Assembly (NCBI GenBank): GCA_949494735.1
Contig: CATABD010000021.1
Coordinates: forward strand, 1 to 33,900
DNA length: 33,900 nucleotides
DNA from: an uncultured Oscillospiraceae bacterium
GTDB lineage: Bacteria; Bacillota; Clostridia; Oscillospirales; Oscillospiraceae
Reading direction: 5' to 3'
Under the pieces are notes generated by a model, which saw only the letters and a list, made by a program, of their open reading frames with translations, was not told the origin of the DNA and did not search any database. Both the position numbers and the translations under genes were made by a program. Numbering within the stretch: position 1 is the first letter of the stretch; each line of letters begins with the position of its first letter. This document shows, in pieces, positions 30,013 through 33,900 of the stretch.

Positions 30013-31713
30013 TTATCTTCCTTGCTTTCTCATGGCCTGAACCGCAGTTCCAATATCATCAGAAACTGTCTCGCGGCTCCATTCATCCCAAAACTTCACT
30101 GTCGCGCTGTCCGGCTTTTGCCTTGGAATATCAATCACAATTCGGCTGGGCAGCAACGAGGCATCTCCCACGGCAATCGCTTCTCCAATATCTAAAACAG
30201 GCAGCAAGTCAGCAAAATTTCCAATGCTGTCCGGCAGTAACTTTTTGATTACGGCCTGATCCTCCGCGTTGGTCAGCCGCATTGCGATAAAGTTACTGCT
30301 TTGGCTGAGAACAGTCCGATTGACCTCGGACGGGCGCTGACTCACGATCACCAGGCCAATCCCATATTTTCTGCCCTCCTTTGCGATGCGCTCAAAGCTC
30401 TGCAAGCTGGATGATTCAACCCCTTGCTGCGCATTGGCCGGAATATACAGGTGTGCTTCATCGCAGAAAATTGCCAACGGGTTCAGCTTTGAGCGATCCA
30501 TCCACTGCTGAACGGAAAACACAATACGGGCCAGCAGAGATACAATTAATGGAAGAATATCTGACGGCACTTCGGAAAAGTCCAGTATCTTAATACCGCC
30601 GCCTTGACTGGCCGGTGCCATGAGCCGTCGGCACAGCACCTCCATATATGAAAAGTCTAAAAGATCCTCCGCATTGGAGAACATGAAGTTCAGTCTCTTG
30701 TCAGAAACTTTGGCGTCCAGTCTTTGGATAAACCGTGACAGCTTCCCATAGAAGTCGCCTTGTACTTGCTGTCCTCTGGAACCGGTTTTTGTCCCTATAT
30801 TTTGTCCTCTGAGGTATTCCAGAACCTGCGAAATTTGATAAGGAACCGGGCTGTCCACAGTAATTTCGCCTGCTAAATCGCTGTGACCACTATTTTCGAG
30901 CATGGCAACCTTTTCAGCAATCACAGCTTGGCTAAACACCATAGCCTGATTGGGAGCATTTGTGTCAGAACGATCCAGCATCAGCGCCAGCATTTCCTCA
31001 TAGCTCAAAAGCCAGTAGGGAAGAAACATCGTTTGTTCGGAGGGTACGTCAGCAGGTCCCGCAATCTTGTAATGCTGGATACTGTCCCCTGTAATAGGCG
31101 CGTATTCACCATGTATATCGAACAGAATCGCGTTACAGGACTTCAATTCTGCTATTTTTTCAAGCAAAGTCGCAACTGTAAAAGATTTTCCTGATCCAGT
31201 GCTCCCAACAATAACGGCATGGCGTTGAAACAATTTGTTCCCATCCAGCCAAGCAAGTGCACCATTATTGATCGTGTATTTCCCAATGCACAAAGGGTGT
31301 TCCATTCCTGAATCCGCGCCGGAGATCACGCCCATAAAAGCCGTAAGTACATCGTCCGCCATGATGAAGCACTGCGAATCAATTTCCGGGACGGATTCCA
31401 ATGTGCGTTTAAAAACGTTTCTGCGCTCGCCTTCCCTGTCCAGGAGCGTTCCTATCAACGTTGCTTTTACAACATCCACAGAAGCCGTCTCGTCCCCGTC
31501 TGTCTGGTCTAATTCATCGCTGAATTTTCTCATGATTTTACTGACCATGCCAATCAGGGCCTGTCCTACTTTAGAAGATCGAATCGCAATCAGATGATTC
31601 ACCTGAAGCCTTGACAGTTGGGCCGGGTCTTCTACTTGAACAATAATGGTTGCGGTATCCACCCCTTGGACACGCCCAAATGTCTGCATTTCATCAAAAT
31701 TGAAAATACCCAT
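30013..31713 (-). CDS. HerA-type ATPase of a SIR2-HerA defence system
   Basis: 566 aa. An N-terminal HAS-barrel-like region (~1-150) precedes the HerA/FtsK-type ATPase core: Walker A GSTGSGKSFTVATLL (~168-182), FDIHGEYAPI, Walker B LAIFCDEAHLYIPA (~410-423), and the sensor-like VIVSQRPSEVNRTVLSQSSNFIAMRL with a following arginine-rich stretch. HerA forms hexamers that translocate DNA. Paired with SIR2 it is a described anti-phage system (also called Nezha), in which the two proteins assemble together. It starts 11 bp after the SIR2 stop with GGGGAG as site. No terminator is visible between its stop and the IS promoter. Confidence 0.9.
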   Translation of the reverse strand: MGIFNFDEMQTFGRVQGVDTATIIVQVEDPAQLSRLQVNHLIAIRSSKVGQALIGMVSKIMRKFSDELDQTDGDETASVDVVKATLIGTLLDREGERRNVFKRTLESVPEIDSQCFIMADDVLTAFMGVISGADSGMEHPLCIGKYTINNGALAWLDGNKLFQRHAVIVGSTGSGKSFTVATLLEKIAELKSCNAILFDIHGEYAPITGDSIQHYKIAGPADVPSEQTMFLPYWLLSYEEMLALMLDRSDTNAPNQAMVFSQAVIAEKVAMLENSGHSDLAGEITVDSPVPYQISQVLEYLRGQNIGTKTGSRGQQVQGDFYGKLSRFIQRLDAKVSDKRLNFMFSNAEDLLDFSYMEVLCRRLMAPASQGGGIKILDFSEVPSDILPLIVSLLARIVFSVQQWMDRSKLNPLAIFCDEAHLYIPANAQQGVESSSLQSFERIAKEGRKYGIGLVIVSQRPSEVNRTVLSQSSNFIAMRLTNAEDQAVIKKLLPDSIGNFADLLPVLDIGEAIAVGDASLLPSRIVIDIPRQKPDSATVKFWDEWSRETVSDDIGTAVQAMRKQGR

Positions 31714-31724
31714 TATAAACTCCC

Positions 31725-32711
31725 CTAATCAATGATACTCATAAAACCGTCAATGGTCCAAAACGTTCCATCCAGAATTTCAACTGTCCGATCAATACAG
31801 ATTTCTGTGGTATTCGGTTTCATTCCCTCTTGAATGGATATATAATGCTTTGCATTATTGGCCAGTAAGTGTGCTGCAGAATCAAATACATCTCGAGTAA
31901 TTACAACAATCGGTACGCCGGTTCGAATGCGGGATACGATGTTTTCCTGCACCTGGGTATCGTTAAAGCCGTATCCGATACACAAAAAGCCTGTAGCTTG
32001 TCCAATCCGCTCATCCGCCGCAGACAAAATCTGGCGTGGAGTGCCCTGCAGAATGGCCTCAAATTTAGAGCGGCCAGGCGTAATGATTTCAGGAACCAGA
32101 CCTGGAGGAAGCTCCCGCAGCATGGGCACGGAAACCGCCACATCATGCGCGTCCCGAAATACATCCAGGGAGCCATGAACCTTTAAAAGATTGACAGTGT
32201 CCCTTGAAGGAAATCTGCCAGTAAATCTTTTTTGATAATAGCCTTCAAATCCCGTTGAAACGGGAAGGCCAATTGAATCACAGGCATATTCAATGACACG
32301 ATCATAGTTTGTGGTGATGATGTCGACTTTTTGTGGATGGGCTTGATAAAATTTCCTAATTAGCTGTGATAAGGGAAGTATCTCGTTATCAAAAAGGATG
32401 CGGTCAAACAGTTCTAGGTCTTTTGATGATATTAAATTCCAGGTTTCACATTTTACATCAATCAGCATTTCAGGCGTGAGGGTAACTCCCAGAAGTGCTG
32501 TCTCCAAATCTGCCCCGCTTTTGAGATTCTCCCGGAAAGTATCCCAACAGGTTGTACCCGTATATTTTGAGTCCAACTGGGTGAGTAAATGATCCCCCAG
32601 CAGCCCCATTCCTGGCAAGTGATGAGCTGCGGAACTGCCGCTGCCGATAATGAAAAGCGGCGTATCTTTAACAGCAGACTGGATTGCTTTAAATATATCG
32701 TCTCGTTCCAT
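31725..32711 (-). CDS. SIR2-domain NADase-type effector of a SIR2-HerA defence system
   Basis: 328 aa, soluble. The SIR2 nucleotide-binding fold starts IIGSGSSAAHHLPGMG (~21-36). The active-site asparagine is N135 in TTNYDRVIEY and the catalytic-type histidine H179 in KVHGSLD, both present, so NAD+ hydrolysis is plausible. The C-terminal part has CIGYGFNDTQVQENI (~246-260), usual in defence SIR2 proteins. Such effectors deplete NAD+ on infection. It is first in the operon, with promoter at 32756-32784 and AAAGG before the ATG at 32711. Composition and codon use are AT-richer than the core genes, consistent with transfer. Confidence 0.9.
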   Translation of the reverse strand: MERDDIFKAIQSAVKDTPLFIIGSGSSAAHHLPGMGLLGDHLLTQLDSKYTGTTCWDTFRENLKSGADLETALLGVTLTPEMLIDVKCETWNLISSKDLELFDRILFDNEILPLSQLIRKFYQAHPQKVDIITTNYDRVIEYACDSIGLPVSTGFEGYYQKRFTGRFPSRDTVNLLKVHGSLDVFRDAHDVAVSVPMLRELPPGLVPEIITPGRSKFEAILQGTPRQILSAADERIGQATGFLCIGYGFNDTQVQENIVSRIRTGVPIVVITRDVFDSAAHLLANNAKHYISIQEGMKPNTTEICIDRTVEILDGTFWTIDGFMSIID

Positions 32712-32755
32712 AATTCTGCGCCTTTCTCATAATAATTGTGCGTTCCGACATATTA

Positions 32756-32784
32756 AGTATAATGGCCTGCATTGGTAATTGCAA
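32756..32784 (-). promoter_or_regulatory. Predicted promoter of the SIR2-HerA operon
   Basis: On the minus strand TTGCAA (32784-32779) and TATACT (32761-32756) are 17 bp apart, about 45 bp before the SIR2 start. Confidence 0.6.
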
Positions 32785-32840
32785 TATATTTTGGCAAAAT
32801 GGCAGGCGTTATTCTCCATATTATTCGTCTTCACATTGAA

Positions 32841-32874
32841 TTGTGGACAGTTTTCGATTGTGGACAGTTTTCGA
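32841..32874. repeat. 17-bp perfect tandem repeat upstream of the recombinase
   Basis: TTGTGGACAGTTTTCGA occurs twice head to tail (32841-32857, 32858-32874). TGGACA of the second copy (32861-32866) is 17 bp from CATAAT (32884-32889), so the repeat overlaps the likely recombinase promoter. It may be a binding site for the recombinase or a regulator. Confidence 0.8.
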
Positions 32875-32889
32875 CAGACTCCTCATAAT
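32861..32889 (+). promoter_or_regulatory. Candidate promoter of the tyrosine recombinase gene
   Basis: TGGACA (32861-32866) and CATAAT (32884-32889) are 17 bp apart. The -35 lies within the second 17-bp repeat. Confidence 0.5.
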
Positions 32890-32924
32890 AGAGAGCATCC
32901 TAAACAGAAACCGGAGTGTTGTCT

Positions 32925-33833
32925 ATGAAAACATTGTCAAAGTCCATTGCCGATTATCTGGAAGCCGGGGAATATGAGCGGAGGCTATCTCCAGATACCC
33001 TCAAAGCCTATAGAATTGATTTGCGGCAATTTGCCCTATTTGTAAATGGGGTATGGCCTGACAGGGACTTGTTAAGTAGCTATGTGAAGCATCTGAACCA
33101 AAACTTTGCTCCCCGGTCAGTAAAGCGGAAGGTAGCAAGCGTTCGGGCTTTCTACCATGAGCTCAAGCTGAATGGTACTTTGGAAGAAAGCCCATTTGAC
33201 AAGCTCCATATTCGAATCCAGTCTCCCAAACAGCTCCCGCGAGTTATCCCAACTCATATCGTCCACAACCTTTTGCAATGTGCATATGCTGCCTACTCGC
33301 CAGACCGCCGAGATACCCTGAGGGATATTGTAGTACTGGAATTGCTGTTCAGTACCGGCCTACGGGTATCCGAACTGTGTGCGTTATCAAAAGATACAGT
33401 TATATTAGAGGCCGGTAACCTTCGTCTGCTGGTCAATGGAAAAGGGAGCAAAGAACGAGTTCTCCAGATTACAACGCCAGAGCTGCTAAAGCTCATGCGA
33501 ATCTATTACCATGAGTTTCATACAGAAATTCAAGCACAGGGCTTTATTCTTTTCAATCAGCGAGGAAACCCTATCTCGCCACAGTCGGTTCGGCGAATTA
33601 TTCAAAAACATCTGAAGAAAATCGGTGGTGAGTATCATATAACACCACATATGTTCCGACATACGTTTGCCACTTCGCTATTGGAAGCTGGGATGGATAT
33701 TCGATACATACAGTCTTTATTAGGACATAGTTCTATATCCACAACACAAATTTACACACACGTTACAACAGCACAGCAAACACTGTTGCTGGCAGAAAAA
33801 CATCCCCGAGGAAAAATGACATTCTCTCTTTGA
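32925..33833 (+). CDS. Tyrosine recombinase/integrase (XerC/XerD-like)
   Basis: 302 aa, the length of Xer-type recombinases. The N-terminal SAM-like core-binding domain (~1-90) includes RLSPDTLKAYRIDLRQFALF. The catalytic domain has the first Arg in STGLRVSELCAL, HxxR in THMFRHTFATSL... type block PHMFRHTFA, the later His in LLGHSSISTTQIYTH and the nucleophile Tyr in IYTH. All key residues are visible. No arm-binding N-terminal domain of the lambda type is present. Start ATG 32925 has GGAG nine bases upstream. It is divergent from SIR2-HerA and may have mobilised the island; a free-standing recombinase is the alternative. Confidence 0.93.
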   Translation: MKTLSKSIADYLEAGEYERRLSPDTLKAYRIDLRQFALFVNGVWPDRDLLSSYVKHLNQNFAPRSVKRKVASVRAFYHELKLNGTLEESPFDKLHIRIQSPKQLPRVIPTHIVHNLLQCAYAAYSPDRRDTLRDIVVLELLFSTGLRVSELCALSKDTVILEAGNLRLLVNGKGSKERVLQITTPELLKLMRIYYHEFHTEIQAQGFILFNQRGNPISPQSVRRIIQKHLKKIGGEYHITPHMFRHTFATSLLEAGMDIRYIQSLLGHSSISTTQIYTHVTTAQQTLLLAEKHPRGKMTFSL

Positions 33834-33835
33834 AT

Positions 33836-33880
33836 AACAGCAGCAGGCTGCCGGGTAGCAGGCAGTCTGCTGCTGTTTTA
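33836..33880 (+). terminator. Terminator of the recombinase gene
   Basis: AACAGCAGCAG (33836-33846) pairs with CTGCTGCTGTT (33867-33877), with a second small stem in the loop, followed by TTTTA. Confidence 0.8.
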
Positions 33881-33900
33881 ATAGATAATCTGCAATTATC

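Noticed and set aside
33834-33900. A second attachment site copied from a tRNA 3' end
   Set aside because: Only the recombinase terminator and AT-rich sequence are present; no match to either tRNA end is seen.
1-33900. CRISPR array
   Set aside because: No set of regularly spaced direct repeats was seen; the only short tandem repeat is the two-copy 17-bp unit at 32841.

Overview
The window is a GC-rich Firmicute chromosome. It uses strong AGGAGG-type ribosome sites and sigma-A-like promoters, and it encodes a Gram-positive lipobox lipoprotein, a BirA-type biotin operator, MATE, AGCS and NSS transporters, and short inverted-repeat elements. The gene families and codon style suggest a gut Clostridia of the Oscillospirales type (Flavonifractor, Lawsonibacter or Pseudoflavonifractor-like). 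That placement is inference; no rRNA or marker gene is present to fix it.

Layout. (1) 1-4750: a MATE exporter followed by a MITE-like palindromic element, a SprA-like putative zinc-protease protein, a small XRE regulator, a small gene broken by a second type of MITE, the biotin transporter bioY under a BirA operator, and a FadR-type GntR regulator with a palindromic operator at its own promoter. (2) 4870-9960: an operon of hypB, a 931-aa iron-sulfur/FAD oxidoreductase, hypA and a multi-pass DUF5692-like membrane protein. The nickel-insertion genes flank a redox enzyme and no hydrogenase is in view. (3) 9970-17480 (minus strand): a sensory block with a methyl-accepting chemotaxis protein and then a sugar-binding lipoprotein, a hybrid histidine kinase and an Fe-S aldo/keto reductase-like protein in one operon. 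(4) 17660-21560: an AGCS sodium:alanine symporter and an NSS amino-acid transporter (convergent), plus an unrecognised membrane protein. (5) 21740-27470: a D-glycerate/tartronate-semialdehyde locus of MBL-fold hydrolase, CdaR regulator, GntP permease and type-2 glycerate kinase, with convergent garR. (6) 27780-28000: tRNA-Leu(UAA) and initiator tRNA-Met. (7) 28000-33900: a visibly AT-richer accessory island with a two-ORF IS3-type element, a SIR2-HerA anti-phage defence pair and a tyrosine recombinase.

How parts work together. Region 5 would import glycerate (or a related acid), phosphorylate it and interconvert it with tartronate semialdehyde under CdaR control. In region 3 the binding protein, which has no ABC permease beside it, probably feeds the periplasm-facing sensor of the adjacent kinase. 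In region 7 SIR2 (NADase-type) and HerA (hexameric ATPase) form a known two-gene defence unit. Their transcript has no visible terminator before the IS, and the IS carries a hairpin predicted to hide its ribosome site in exactly such read-through RNA.

The most notable unexplained items are the hypB-oxidoreductase-hypA-DUF5692 operon, the IS leader hairpin and DDE-less companion ORF, two MITE families and their local effects, and a 17-bp tandem repeat over the integrase promoter. All family names are from motif recognition by eye, without database searches.
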